This document shows, piece by piece, positions 23,063-34,037 of a stretch of 64,000 bases of DNA. The DNA comes from Oxytricha trifallax (taxonomy: Eukaryota > Ciliophora > Spirotrichea > Sporadotrichida > Oxytrichidae). The notes under the pieces are model-generated. The model was given only the letters and a program-made list of their open reading frames with translations, was not told where the DNA came from and made no database searches. Each line of letters opens with the position of its first letter. Position 1 is the first letter of the stretch. The DNA lies in NCBI GenBank assembly GCA_000711775.1, contig ARYC01017132.1, positions 1-64,000 on the forward strand, read 5' to 3'. The translations under genes were made by a program, and so were the position numbers.

Positions 23063-24220
23063 TCATTTTATTTATTAAAATTGATTCTTCATAAATTGGC
23101 AAGTTCTTTATTAAGTAGGAATTTAGATTGAGTTCCCTTTAACCAAAATGTGCAAAATGTCATTAAAGTTAGTCATTGAACCAGAATCAATCAGATCTTA
23201 TGCAAGTTGAGAAACATACTTGAGATTATCTATGACTTATTAATTATTTTCACCAGCTAGCTTAAGCAATATAATGACAAGGATGGAGTAGTTATCTCTC
23301 CAAGCCTCTGCATATATTGACCCCATGTGGTTAGCCCCATTAATGTAGGGACATGAATTCGAGTCCGTTTAAAAAGTTTAAGTCCCTTAAATTTGTGCTC
23401 TCGAAAAGTTACTGATTGTACAATAGGAGGTATCATCAAGATTAACATTGATATTTTGAGGTTTTAAGTAAAGATTTACAAAATCATGAAGCTTGGCTAT
23501 TGCAATAACTGCACTAACTATGCATCTCCATGTAACCACACTACGATGCTGGAGATTTAGAAGATCTCCCAAGTTGAAATCATAACTCTTAAGCCAAATC
23601 AGCAAGTAAGTAGGGCTAAAATAAATCTTTGTAATGGAGTCTAGTTGCTTATTATTGTGCTCCTCTAAATTAATAAGCATGGTAATGTCTCGTTAAACCC
23701 TATCTCGATAGAGTGCATCTTATTTCAAGCTCCCTATGTAGTGTCTAGACAAGTGGTTGTTTGTGAGAGAAGATCTGCTCTAAATTAACTCTTCAATTGA
23801 TTCAATTAGAAAACCCTCTAATTTGGACTTCTGCTAAATTGTTTCCTTAAAATTTTGATAGTTGTTTAAGGCTACTAAAGGTTTTATTTAATCGTTAATT
23901 ACCTATTGCTATTAAGAACCCAATTAATTTTAATTGGAGTGACCTTCTTTTAAATGATCGAAATTAGGGTTGAGATATTTAGGTTCCGGTTATTTGAGTT
24001 CCTCATTTTAATTGGGTGCCCCATCGTTATCAGATTGTGGTCTTCTCAATTGCTTCGTTTTAGTTTGTTTCAGATCCAAATTATATAATTACGAGATAAT
24101 CTATAATTTAAAATTGAGCGTTTAAGGACCTTATATTTACGAAGGGAGGGTACCCTGATTCAAGAAGGTCTGTTTCATAATGAACAATTAGGTGCTTCTT
24201 TAGTTATGGGTATCTGCCAT
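23063..24220 (-). CDS. Kinase-like protein of a TBE-like relic (57-kDa ORF homologue), open for 386 codons
   Basis: From ATG at 24220 the frame has no TGA for 385 codons and ends at TGA 23063-23065. The C-terminal two thirds follow a protein kinase: LLIWLKSYDFNLGDLL (hinge and helix D region), IAKLHDFVNLYLKPQNINVN in the place of HRDLKPxN, CTISNFSRAQI in the place of DFG, and ANHMGSIYAEAWRDNYSILV in the place of the APE/DxWSxG region. The catalytic HRD Asp is Tyr and the DFG Asp is Asn, so I read it as a pseudokinase. The N-terminal zinc-finger part lies just upstream in another frame (24060-24440), implying a frameshift or an unspliced intron. Same order and orientation as in the TBE at 33889. 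TBE elements are known to encode a zinc-finger/kinase protein. Confidence 0.75.
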
Positions 24221-24440
24221 TAAACTTTAGCTTGCAAACTATACAGGAGTATCCGTCCTTTGATTTTAAATGAGCAAACTTCCCCTGCTTTCTAGAATGA
24301 GTTTTGATGTGCCTTGTGTATTATTTCTTAGTAAAAGATTTGTCGCAAACTGTGCATTTAAATGCTGAATGAGAAATCAAATTACCAGACTTTCCAATGC
24401 TTGATCTCTACTTTTGCTTAATTTCTTCTAATTAATTAAA
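24060..24440 (-). pseudogene. Zinc-finger N-terminal part of the TBE-like kinase gene
   Basis: The minus-strand frame shows two C2H2 fingers: FKCTVCDKSFTKKQYTRHIK then TH, and GYSCIVCKLKFNGRYPQLKK then HLIVH. The spacing is C-x2-C-x12-H-x3-H in the first. It runs on to a TGA near 24040. It overlaps the start of the long kinase-like frame, so one shift separates the two domains that are joined in one protein in TBE elements. Confidence 0.7.
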
Positions 24441-25254
24441 GTTTTTAGGAAATATAGATATATATTTTGAACTTACTATTTTCTATAGTACAGCTTGAAA
24501 GCTCGACTACTGATGACGAATAGTCATCCTCCAAATTTATACTGCTTAATTGAGGACATGCTATAATTGACACCTTTTAATTTATGTTCCATTTACTATT
24601 AAATAACTTTATTAATAAAATTATTAATAGTCACAATTTTGTTATCATAATTTTTTACACTTAGTTATTAAACCTAGTTAATATAAATTATAGTATGGGG
24701 GACCCAAATTTATGAAAATAAAAGAACACAAATTTCAAGATTTCAATATAAACTTTAAAACCCAGAAACCCAGAGAACTATCATTTCAAACCCTTTTGCC
24801 CTCATTTTGTCCTGACAGGACATTTATAAATTTATGAGAGGAACATAATTAAAAAAAAAAATCCCAATCTAAGCCTCAATACAATTAATTAAAGTCTCTG
24901 AATAATTAACGAAAGGAACCTTGGCAAAATGTATATAGAAATATAATAATTACTCATTGCTGGTGAAGCGATATCGCAGTCAATAAAAAAAAGCTATTAG
25001 TATAGAAAGAAAATATTTTGGAGAAATGTGAAGCCTGAGAAAAATTAGTCAATCAAAATTGTAATTAATTAATAAACTTATGGAAAGCACTTAAATGAAC
25101 TAAAACACAACTTAGATAAACACTTAAATCCCATCCAGATAGTTAGAAAGCCAATTAAGCAGTAAATCAGACTGGTATAACTACTTCAAACTCCAATGTA
25201 AGCTTAAAGCGTTAAATCTGATTTAGGCAATATGTTCATGCCTCCTTATAAACA
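24441..25254. other. Interior of the TBE-like relic, no firm gene
   Basis: AT-rich with a few GC-richer words (a CCCAGAAACCCAGAG stretch near 24763). Fragments in plus-strand frames at 25080-25250 (for example SDWYNYFKLQCKLKALN) may be the broken 5' end of the accessory ORF that starts at 25255. Confidence 0.4.
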
Positions 25255-26019
25255 ATGCACTATGAGATTTATAAGAGATGTTTTAAAGGGACCAAAATTT
25301 TAATCAAGTCTAATGAGATAATTTGGATTAATGTCCCATTTTTCCCTGAGTTGAGCTTGAAGCACATATGGGAGGAGGTAAGAGTGGATGAGGAACTGAT
25401 AAGGTACCTAAATATTTACGAGAATGCTGATGAGTAGCCTGATCGCAATTATTTTTTTGCATTCTAGGGACCATAAGGAATGAGAATTTGTGAAGGATGG
25501 TTCATGAATAATAGAAGATAAGAGTTTCAGGGACTTAAATTTAGGGGGACCAAAATTCAATTCTTACTAGCAATGAGTTTTTAGAGCAACTCTAAAAGAA
25601 TCAAACTATTTCGAGTAAGTCAATAGTTTCCTTAATTTTTATACATAGAGAGAAAAGGCAGGGCACTCTCACTTTTGAAGCAAGGGTCATAAATCAGGAG
25701 AATCACGAAGAAGAGAAAGTTGAACGAAATGACATTTTCGTAATCTGATTATATTAGTCTTGAAAATTAGAATCAAAAGGAACACAAAGAGGGGCAAGAG
25801 ACAAGGAACCTAAATTAAACAACTTAACAACAAAAGTTTTTTAATATATTATTTTAATTAATAATTGCTTAACTCAAGACCTTAAATTAATCATTCTTTT
25901 CCCTATAGAGTAATCTAATTTTGAATTTTAATTATGAGCCTTTTTTCAGTTTTAAGGCAATCAACTTACTTAATACTCAAAATTGCGTACTTTACTATTT
26001 AATAGTGCATCTTATTTGA
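25255..26019 (+). CDS. Accessory protein of the TBE-like relic, 254 aa
   Basis: ATG to TGA with no internal TGA and TAA/TAG used as Gln about 20 times. The segment FFPELSLKHIWEEVRVDEEL ... DRNYFFAFQ aligns by eye with the accessory ORF of the TBE at 33889 (YPEITVTNLYDDAMSDLDVA ... ERNFFFVVL), so both are the same protein family. In TBE elements this position is occupied by the 22-kDa ORF, whose function is unknown. The last 60 or so codons are AT-rich and overlap the 3' end of the convergent transposase, so the natural stop may have been earlier. Basic C-terminal region (RRITKKRKLNE). Confidence 0.7.
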
Positions 26020-26935
26020 GAAATTAAAGTTTCTTTCAATTACGTCCTTTTTGTACTAAAGTTTGACTCTAGTAAAAATCTCTTCAATACAATTAAACTC
26101 GGAGGAATAGGGAGCATTAAATACATAACTCCATCCATTACCTTATTTTTTGAAAGTCTTGTTAAGATGAGCGCAGATGATCCATAAAAAGAATTGCTTA
26201 TTTGCCCTTTTAATATTTTCAATGATATAAAGTCCTGAAAGTAAGTCTGGAATTTTAATTGATTTCTCTTTAATAACGTACCCTAAAATTCCTTATTAAC
26301 CAGAGATAAATACTAAAGCAGCTAGAGTTATTATATTAATGCCCCCTTTTAAACATCTTGATTTTAATACGGTCCTGCCCAAGCTTTTAAAGTAATTGAA
26401 ATGGGCTTAAATATAGTTTCATCCAGATATATTATATTTTTCTACTCCTCATAAGCATTACATAGTATTGGGTACGATTAGAGCTAAACTACCTAAATTT
26501 GTAACTACTTAGAATTTTAAATCCTATAAGAAGACCTAGATTTTTTGTATTTCACGTTATTTCTAAGATAAATATTTCTTAAACTGAGAGTAGATATCTT
26601 TGTATAAGGAAATTTTCGATGGAATATTTTAGCCCTATCTACATATGAGTATAGTTAAAGTTCCATTAATGTATGTTGGTTTACTAAATAGTTTAAATGG
26701 TCAATCGTCAAGTTCAGAGATTTTTAATTGTACTTTTTACTTTAAACAGTTAAGTTTTGAGGATTAATGCAGATTTTTCTAGTTATGTTTATATGAAACC
26801 CAAATAACTTCCCTAATTATTTATAACTAAAATAAGTCAGTTTAGCATTAGAAAGATCTTCCCATCCCAAATCAAAGTTTAAGGATTTACGTTTTAGTTT
26901 CCTAGCTTATAGTGCAAGAAATAACTTTTTTCATT
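25985..26935 (-). pseudogene. Transposase of the TBE-like relic (IS630/Tc1-type)
   Basis: The N-terminal half is readable: DLSNAKLTYFSYKQLGKLFG, then DRAKIFHRKFPYTKISTLSL and RNIYLRNNVKYKKS, matching by eye the bounded TBE's RALMFHRQIPELYISAQSI. The first Asp lies in IIYLDETIFKPIS, followed by KAWAGPYQNQDVQKG in one frame and TLAALVFISGQQGILGYV in another. The second Asp region (LFMDHL / CAHLNKTFKK) needs a shift, and the Glu lies in PYSSEFNCIEEIFTRVK. At least two frameshifts and two in-frame TGAs, so inactive. No ATG was found at the 5' end; the start is approximate. Confidence 0.7.
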
Positions 26936-27099
26936 TATATTTAATTTGTATTATATTTATGAATCTAGATTTTTCTCAAAAATAATTCTTATGAATCTAT
27001 ATATAAATGCTTTAGAATAAAGTGAAAGAAAAAAATTAAATAATTACTTTAATTAAAGATAGCAGTTATTAGTCTTAATCTTAAATTATGAAAAGCTGT

Positions 27100-27564
27100 T
27101 TAATTTGAAGATAGGATGATGATCTTGAGCCATAAAGTATCTTTTCTATGGTCTTCTTTAATCTCTGTGATTAATTATAGTTTGACTCCCTCATGCCTTA
27201 TTGAATTCTATGATATTTGACTTCCAGATAATACGCTTGTGACGCGATGCAAACATTTAGGGGACAAAAGGGTTCTCCTGAAATATCTTGAATAAGAAGC
27301 AGTGGAGCTATTCATTGTTTTATAGAATAATTTTATGAATTATCTTCTACACTCGAGCAATTGTGTGTCTACACTCCCTACTGGCGACTCATCCAATTTT
27401 TGCAGATCCTCTTGATATTTTGTAATATTTTTCTAAAAATAATCAGATTCGTTCTAAAACCTGAAGCGCCACACAGAAATAATCAGCAAAAGCTATATAT
27501 CTTACTTCTTCGGAGCATACACTTATAATTATGAGTCTTAATTAACTAATTACTGAAAACGAAC
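27100..27564 (-). CDS. Coding patch of unknown function, about 155 codons
   Basis: An open minus-strand frame with strongly protein-like content (YAPKKQDIQLLLIISVWRFR, QEDLQKLDESPVGSVDTQLL, SRYFRRTLLSPKCLHRVTSV). It is bounded upstream by TGA at 27565-27567 and stays formally open to about 26869, but only this part looks coding. It abuts the 5' end of the relic transposase. It may be a host MDS that the TBE-like element inserted next to. No family recognised. Confidence 0.5.
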
Positions 27565-27599
27565 TCATCTTTATTTTTGCCTGGCTCTGAAGTTATAAT

Positions 27600-28520
27600 T
27601 TTGCCATTCTTTTTTAAAATTAAATAATTATGACTTGCCCTCTCCTACAGTCATCCCATCAGATTAAGAAAATAGACAAAAATAAGTTTTGAGTGATCTC
27701 TAAGTAATTATATGTATTATAAGAAAGTTACATACCTGATAGTTTTAACCTAATTCAGACATTTTAAATGCAAAAGTCTTCAGTGCTATTATTGATCATG
27801 AAATTTTCAAAATAAAAAGTTGTTTAAATAAATTAAGATAATTGACTTAATTATAAAAAATATAAACTAAAATTAAATGGGTTTATAAAGAGATTAAACA
27901 ATTCAAACCTCTCTTGTACCTACTGCTATTCATAAAATCTATATAAGTAAGTATTTAGTTATAAATTTTCTTTATAAAAATATCCTATTTTCATATTTTT
28001 CTATGTTTTTAAGTAAACTTTTATCAAATATATGTAATCTTTCAAACTTTTTATATTTATTTTGAGATAATAACTCTATTAAATAGAAAATTACCAAAAA
28101 ATACACTATCCTAAGGATTATATTGTCTATTAGAGGATAATGATTTAAAACGATGATATTTTACTAATAGGGAAATGATAGAAAAAACAGGAAATTTAAT
28201 AAAGCATTATAATTTGAATTTCTATCAATATTTTTTCAAACCGTAATAATCAAAATAATGCTTTCATTTTATATATTATATAATTTTAAGTACTATTCTA
28301 CAAGTCACTTCAGTTATTTCATTTTAAAACATTAAAAATTTCTGATATTTTATATTATATTAATACTATTCATTAGTTGAATAAAGATGCCAACTAAGTT
28401 TTGTTTTCTTCTAAATAACTAAACCATTTCCACTAGAACAAATAGGAATGAATTTACTATAATGGATTCCACTTGATAGTAAATAAATTCTTTTGATTAT
28501 TAGAAGTTTTATAAAATGGC
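27600..28520. other. AT-rich stretch, no supported gene
   Basis: No protein-like frame and no repeat seen. Confidence 0.5.
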
Positions 28521-28527
28521 ATTCTAG

Positions 28528-28800
28528 TCACATATAAAGATTCGTGAGCCATCTCAATATCTCTTTCTGGCATGGAGGCATTGAAGAGTAGTCAAATCTT
28601 TCGAATTTTATGCTATTATTAATATAGCAAGTTTGTGATTTAGAATCGAAATCAAAGTTCATGTTTTCATCATTGGTGTTAAATCAAGTCATCTGGCGTG
28701 GTCGATCATTGTTTAATCATCGTTAGCTTCCTCATAAGTAGTATCGCTCTTTACTTTCTTTAAATCTGTTTGAGTGGAAAGAACTCTCTAGCCATTAACA
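28528..28800 (-). CDS. Two adjoining minus-strand coding patches
   Basis: 28528-28685 reads NMNFDFDSKSQTCYINNSIK then FDYSSMPPCQKEILRWLTN to a TGA. Immediately upstream, in another frame, STQTDLKKVKSDTTYEEAND is equally protein-like. One shift or a tiny intron separates them. Acidic, Asn-rich; function unknown. Confidence 0.45.
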
Positions 28801-29090
28801 TAATTTCTTGAAAGTGGTGTGCATTTTACTTTGTATTATCATATCCAAGGATGACTTCCACAGTTTCACTAATATCTTTAGGTTTTCAAGATTGGCAGTT
28901 GATGTTATATCAAGAGGTCTGTTTAAGCATTTATTTAAGATAAAAGCAGACCGACTAAATAGCATAAATCCCGAGGAGCAGAGTGGAAGCAGGATCGAGA
29001 ACGACAGCTGTAATTACAAGAAGGGCAGATTTTTTTATAGAAAAGGCATTCTATAACTTCTATCAGCATATGCATTTTCTTAGAAATAAA
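28801..29090 (+). CDS. Coding patch, about 85 codons
   Basis: The frame contains ISKDDFHSFTNIFRFSRLAV, DVISRGLFKHLFKIKADRLN and INPEEQSGSRIENDSCNYKK. It has no clear ATG at the 5' end and fades into AT-rich DNA after about 29060. Divergent from the minus-strand patches at 28528-28800. No family recognised. Confidence 0.45.
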
Positions 29091-29099
29091 ATATAATTT

Positions 29100-31675
29100 A
29101 TCTTTAATAATTTTAATATTTAATTAATATTATTAAAATAAATATCAGATGACTTTTTAATCTCAAATATTCATCCCCCCTGCAATAGAAATTAAAATTA
29201 TTATAATAATGAAAATAATAAAAAATTAATTTTAATTTAACAAACTCCGATTCTAAAAGCTATGACTCTTTTTTTATTACTAAAAAGGAACGATTTAATG
29301 TGAATAATATAATAAAATTTATTTAAATTTTTTATGATATTTTTTGAAACTTATTTCACAAGAACTCAAATTTATCATATCTATCTTTAATATTTTCGTA
29401 ATTGTTTAAGAATTATTTTTATCAATAAAATGGAATGAGAATCAGAAAATTAAAATTTGGTTTGTGAATTTCTTTTGATTTTATCTTTATATTTAATTTC
29501 ACAGTATTGGATAGAGACACTAATCTCTCTCCTCAAATTTATCTCTAGAAATTTATGAAATTTTATATATTTTTTTTATGAAAGACATAAAAAATAGTAT
29601 CTAACATTATTTAAAAAAACATCATTTCACCATTTTTATAATTTAAATAATGATGAATAAAGAAATTATAAAGTTTTTCTATTAGTTTTGAAGCTGGTTT
29701 ACTATTTAACATATAATTATTAATTGAAATAGCAATAAATAAATTGAAAATATAAAAATTCTCATTTAAGACAGTTCGCCTGTTCTTAAAAAATCTGTTT
29801 AAATTTGTCTTTTAAAATGTAAGAACCTGCTATTCAATGGTTTTCACAATTAATTCCTCGGATTGTTGTTTATAAATTCAAAATATAATTTAAATTTAAT
29901 TATAAATAAATTTTACCTTATATAATATCTTAATTTTATAATTATTAATTAATGCATAGACTATTAAAATTAATTTATCTAATTATCTTGGATAGAAAAA
30001 ATGAAAATAAATATGCATGCAGCCTTATAATAATTGAGGAATTTGATCATATAACTCTAATATACATTGCTTATCCCACCCAAAAAACTGGTAGGATGAT
30101 AATATAAATACTTCATATAATCCATTTAAATGAAAAGAAAATTATAAACAATATTTATTTATTAATAATATAATGCAATCCACTTAAAATGTGAGATACT
30201 CTTTGCTCATATATTAAATACTTTTATTTAGCTTTAAATTCCATTGTAGGCCATATCATTAATTTTAAATAGTACCTCATATAAAACAATAATTCAATTT
30301 TGCAAATGAATTTAAATAGCCCATGTTTTCGCAAATTAGATAAAGATATTATGAGCAAAATAGATAAAAGAAAATATAAATAAACTAAACACAAATGCCT
30401 TCATATTTACGATATGTAAGTTATATAATTTATATTTTATTTTCATTGCATGTTTCTGAACTATATCTTTTATTAAAAGTCTTAAAATATTTCACATTTA
30501 TATGGATAAAAGAGTAGATTGACTATTCAAGAGGAAATCTTAAGTTGATTAATAAATATGAATCATATTGATCTGCCTCTATTAATCTTCTATCTATCTC
30601 ATTGACTCATAGTTTATGAATTAATTGTATCCTTGTTTTAGCTATAGTTAAATCAAAGAAATTTATTTAATTTTAAAGCATGAATTTCTAAAGCAAACAT
30701 AATAGTTAGCAAAAATATTATTACTATGCCTTATTTTGTTTTAAAAAGGAGAGGATGCCAAAAAACTTGCTTTTAAATTAATCTTAAGACTGAATCAAAT
30801 ATATATTAGAGAATCCAGAGATCTCATGAATGTTAAAGATATTGAGGGTCGAAACTTATAATTTAGGTTGCCTAAATGTTAAATTATTGCTTTGTTAAAG
30901 TATAATAATAAAGCCTAAATTTAATATTAAAAATATCCCTCTTATAGAAAAAGAACAGCTAAAAATAAAATTTGATTTAAAATTTTACAATTGATAATAT
31001 CTATGATTACCCTAAATTTATCAACTGCAATTCCAAAAAAATTTCACATCATTGTACCAATTTTTAATTTAATTGTGATCTTCTTTATTTTCATTAATTC
31101 CACCAAACATACATTATAGTTATTATTAATTATTGAGTAAGGAAAAAAAAAACACCAAAAAAATAATAGAAAATAATATGGTACAAATTTACTTTCAATA
31201 AACAAAGCAAATTTAATTTAAAACTTTTGAGTCTTTCATAAAAAAAATAACGTTTTTATGCAATGTTTATACTAAATAATTTGATTTAATGATTAAAGTC
31301 TTTATTAAAACTAAAATTATATAATTATTGTTCATAATAATTCAAAATTAATTGACGGTTGGTAAAAAGTAACCGGAATAAATCGAATTGGATTATTCCG
31401 AAATTAAAATTCTATAATTCATGTCTTATATTAATATGATAAGTTATATAATTATTTGTAAGATAAGATAAATCCTATTTTTATAAATCTCTACATCGCC
31501 CAAAGACAATCCCTTGCCACTAAATTTTAAATTCTCAGATAATAAATTTAAAAAAGAAATTATCAAGTTTTTGGCTTTTATATTTAGAATCTTTATATCC
31601 TTTAAAAAAATATCGAGGAATCGATTTTAATTTATATAATGCTGGATATTAGAAGGTTTTATAAGCATATATTAA
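29100..31675. other. Long AT-rich stretch, no supported gene
   Basis: About 2.6 kb near 80% A+T with homopolymer runs. No protein-like frame and no repeat I can support. Probably germline-limited spacer DNA. Confidence 0.6.
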
Positions 31676-32542
31676 GCAAGTATAATTGAAATGTGGAGGT
31701 AGTTACAAATGAATTCAAATAACAATATAATTAGAAATTTTTCATATTAGTACTTTAAAAAGTGATTTATTTTGAACATAGTACTCTCTGAATTAAACAT
31801 ATAGTTATCAGGAAAAACAATAGTTCGCTATATTCAAGAGTGATAGATTATTTAAACGATTGCAAAGTTCATAGAAGAGTATACAAACTGAAACACCTTT
31901 TATTAATTCACTTAGCGACAATTTGAGATCCAATCAACCTTCGTAGAAACAATCTCCAGTAACGGTATAAGTGCTTTAGATGTATCAAGTTTTACCTCTG
32001 ATTGTGTGGAGATCGAGTTTATCAGTGATTTATGGGCAGGTAAAAGCTCATGTAAGATCTTGCTTTTTGGCGAATACCAAGTGAACTGCTTCCTTAATTC
32101 CTCATCAGTGATCATCTTGTGGACCTCCTCTCTCACATCATCAACTCTATCTCTATCATTGGAGTCAACTACGAAGATGAGACCTTAGATGTTTTAGTAT
32201 TATGTCTCCAGAGAAGTTTAATCTTGTCTTGAACGCCTCCATACTTCTCTGTGAAATTGATTTTCTTGTAGTTAACATTCTTGATATTAAAGCCGATAGT
32301 TGGAATAGATGTGACGACCTCACCGAGCTTGAGATTGTAGAAAATTGTGATATTACCAGTAGCATCTACACTCACCATGAGAATTCTCATTTCTTTCTTT
32401 CCAATAAATCTTTACCATACTCTAGAGAACATTAAACCCATTTTTTTCCATTTTGATTGTATTAAATTTGATTAAATATATTTATAATTATATTGTTATT
32501 TTAATTTATTTGTAACTACCTCCACATTTCAATTATACTTGC
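31676..32542. mobile_element. 867-bp element with 58-bp terminal inverted repeats enclosing an ARF gene
   Basis: 31676-31733 and 32485-32542 are inverted copies, differing at two positions; they begin GCAAGTATAATTGAAATGTG. Nearly all the space between them is an ARF-family GTPase pseudogene on the minus strand. No transposase is encoded, so the element is non-autonomous or is an excision unit. No clear target duplication (left flank ATTAA, right flank ATTTT). Confidence 0.75.
31912..32432 (-). pseudogene. ARF-family small GTPase pseudogene
   Basis: From ATG at 32432 the product begins [20 protein letters not shown], like the amphipathic N-terminus of ARF1-type GTPases, which control vesicle coat recruitment. 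The P-loop is altered ([10 protein letters not shown] where GLDAAGKTT is expected: the key Gly and Lys are lost). TIPTIGFN survives as TSIPTIGFN, and the WDVGGQ switch as KYGGVQ. After WRH the frame shifts to [20 protein letters not shown], shifts again for LVFAKKQDL (NKxD motif) and [13 protein letters not shown], and shifts back for [11 protein letters not shown] stands at the conserved Trp of NWYIQ and again at a non-Trp position. Three shifts and lost catalytic residues make it a pseudogene. It fills the 58-bp TIR element. Confidence 0.9.
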
Positions 32543-33073
32543 ATTTTTTTTTTACAATATTCATTAGAGATTCAAATTATCCTATTAATTAATATCAAGG
32601 TTATGAATTCTATGATATTTAATTTAAACTCAAAATTGCTAAATATTGTCATAAAGATTTTTAATTTATTCCTTAAATTTATATTCTTATTTTATTTTTA
32701 TTAACAATTAATTTCCTCTATTTATATTTTATTAATTCAATATATTAAGTAGCTTAATTTTTTAAATTTATTTTTTAATAATTAATAAAATCATTTAATC
32801 TTTTGCATGATTTGAAACAAAAACGAACTCCTTATTGATATATAGATTAAAGTAATAATACTTTTAATATAAAAAAACATATTTTTAAATACTCAAAAGT
32901 ATTTTATTTATTTATCTTCATATTACATTAAAATTTAAATTATCATAACTTTTGATTAAAATTGATCCTTGAAGAATTTATTTATCAATATAATTCAATA
33001 TACCTCCAATTTTTCAAATTTTCTAAGGTAATACTAAATTATGATTGAAACTTACCTTGCGTTATTATCTAAC
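32543..33073. other. AT-rich stretch, no supported gene
   Basis: No protein-like frame; poly-T run just outside the TIR element. Confidence 0.5.
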
Positions 33074-33326
33074 GCGCTTGCTTATGGTCCCAAATTTAGT
33101 AGATTAGCCTAATTCAATTTCATCTCATGAATTTCCATAACATTTTCCCGATGCCTTGACTACCCTAACATTCTTGAAATAATGAAATCCAATAAAAATC
33201 TTACATTCGCTATATCGCACCCATATTTTAAGATATAACATTATTCATTCAGATTCGTGCTCATCATAGTGTAAATGACCATAAACATTCCTTCATGTAA
33301 TTTTATTGAGCAATTTGCAGAGCAGT
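33074..33326. repeat. Dispersed repeat copy without insertion (unoccupied TBE site)
   Basis: This 253-bp unit is repeated at 33816-33888 plus 37966-38169, where the TBE splits it. The junction here reads CCATAACATTTTCCCGATGC; in the occupied copy it reads CCATGAAATT, then TBE, then ATTCTCCTGATGC. The two copies are about 85% similar. Confidence 0.85.
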
Positions 33327-33815
33327 AACTAGTTTAAAAGCTATAAAAAGATTTGATTTTTGATAGATAGACATTAATTTTGCAATTTATATTTAATATA
33401 AAGAAAATAGAATGCATCAAAGTTAGTTGTAAAATGTGCAAGGATGTTAATCACTTTCTCAAGAGGATAAATTCACAGGGTTAATGCCTAGTATAGCCAA
33501 AATAGTTTTAATCCTACAAAAATTGATTTTGACCTTTCAAACTATTTTGGTACTGCATATTTAACTTTGGTGCTGCATTTTTTATTTTCCTTACTTTCTC
33601 CTTAGATTTGAAGACTATACAATCATTTTAGACTTTAAAAATTATTTCAGACTTTAAGAAATTATTAATGAGTATATCGGTAAAACAAATATTTCTCTAA
33701 AAATAAGTTTAAAATATCAAAAAAGAAGAAGTTGTAAAAACAAGAGAAAAGAAATTTAATAATGAAGTCTTTAAAATCTATTTAAAAATTACTATATATC
33801 TTGTGTTCTGATGTA
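33327..33815. other. AT-rich stretch between repeat copies
   Basis: No supported gene. A short direct echo (TTTTGACCTTTCAAACTATTT and TTTTGGTACTGC words) near 33520-33570 is low in complexity. Confidence 0.4.
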
Positions 33816-33888
33816 ATGCTCTTGCTTATGATCCCAAATTTAGTGGATTAGCTTAATTAAATTTCATCTCATGAATTTCCATGAAATT

Positions 33889-34010
33889 CAAAATCCCAAA
33901 ACCCCTGAGGTTGTTGATTGAGTTTTTGAATGATAAAAGGCTGCAATTAACACATACTTTACTAGGGTTTATGTAAGGGTTTAATGTTTAAATATTAGTA
34001 GTTTATGTGT
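33889..34010 (+). repeat. Left terminal inverted repeat of the TBE
   Basis: C4A4-type end followed by about 100 bp (including GAGTTTTTGAATGATAAAAG) that recurs inverted at 37845-37962 and, in direct orientation, at 63751-63870. Confidence 0.9.
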
Positions 34011-34037
34011 GTATATCAAGTGAATTTGTAAAATGTT

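Noticed and set aside
23041..24440. A host protein kinase gene
   Set aside because: The order kinase (minus), accessory ORF (plus), transposase (minus), and the N-terminal C2H2 fingers match the TBE plan, so it belongs to a mobile element.
24720..24800. Telomere-like repeat (CCCAGAAACCCAGAG)
   Set aside because: No C4A4 unit, no partner repeat and no target duplication around it.
32006..32435. Plus-strand ORFs over the ARF unit
   Set aside because: Antisense shadows of the ARF pseudogene, whose motifs are unmistakable on the minus strand.
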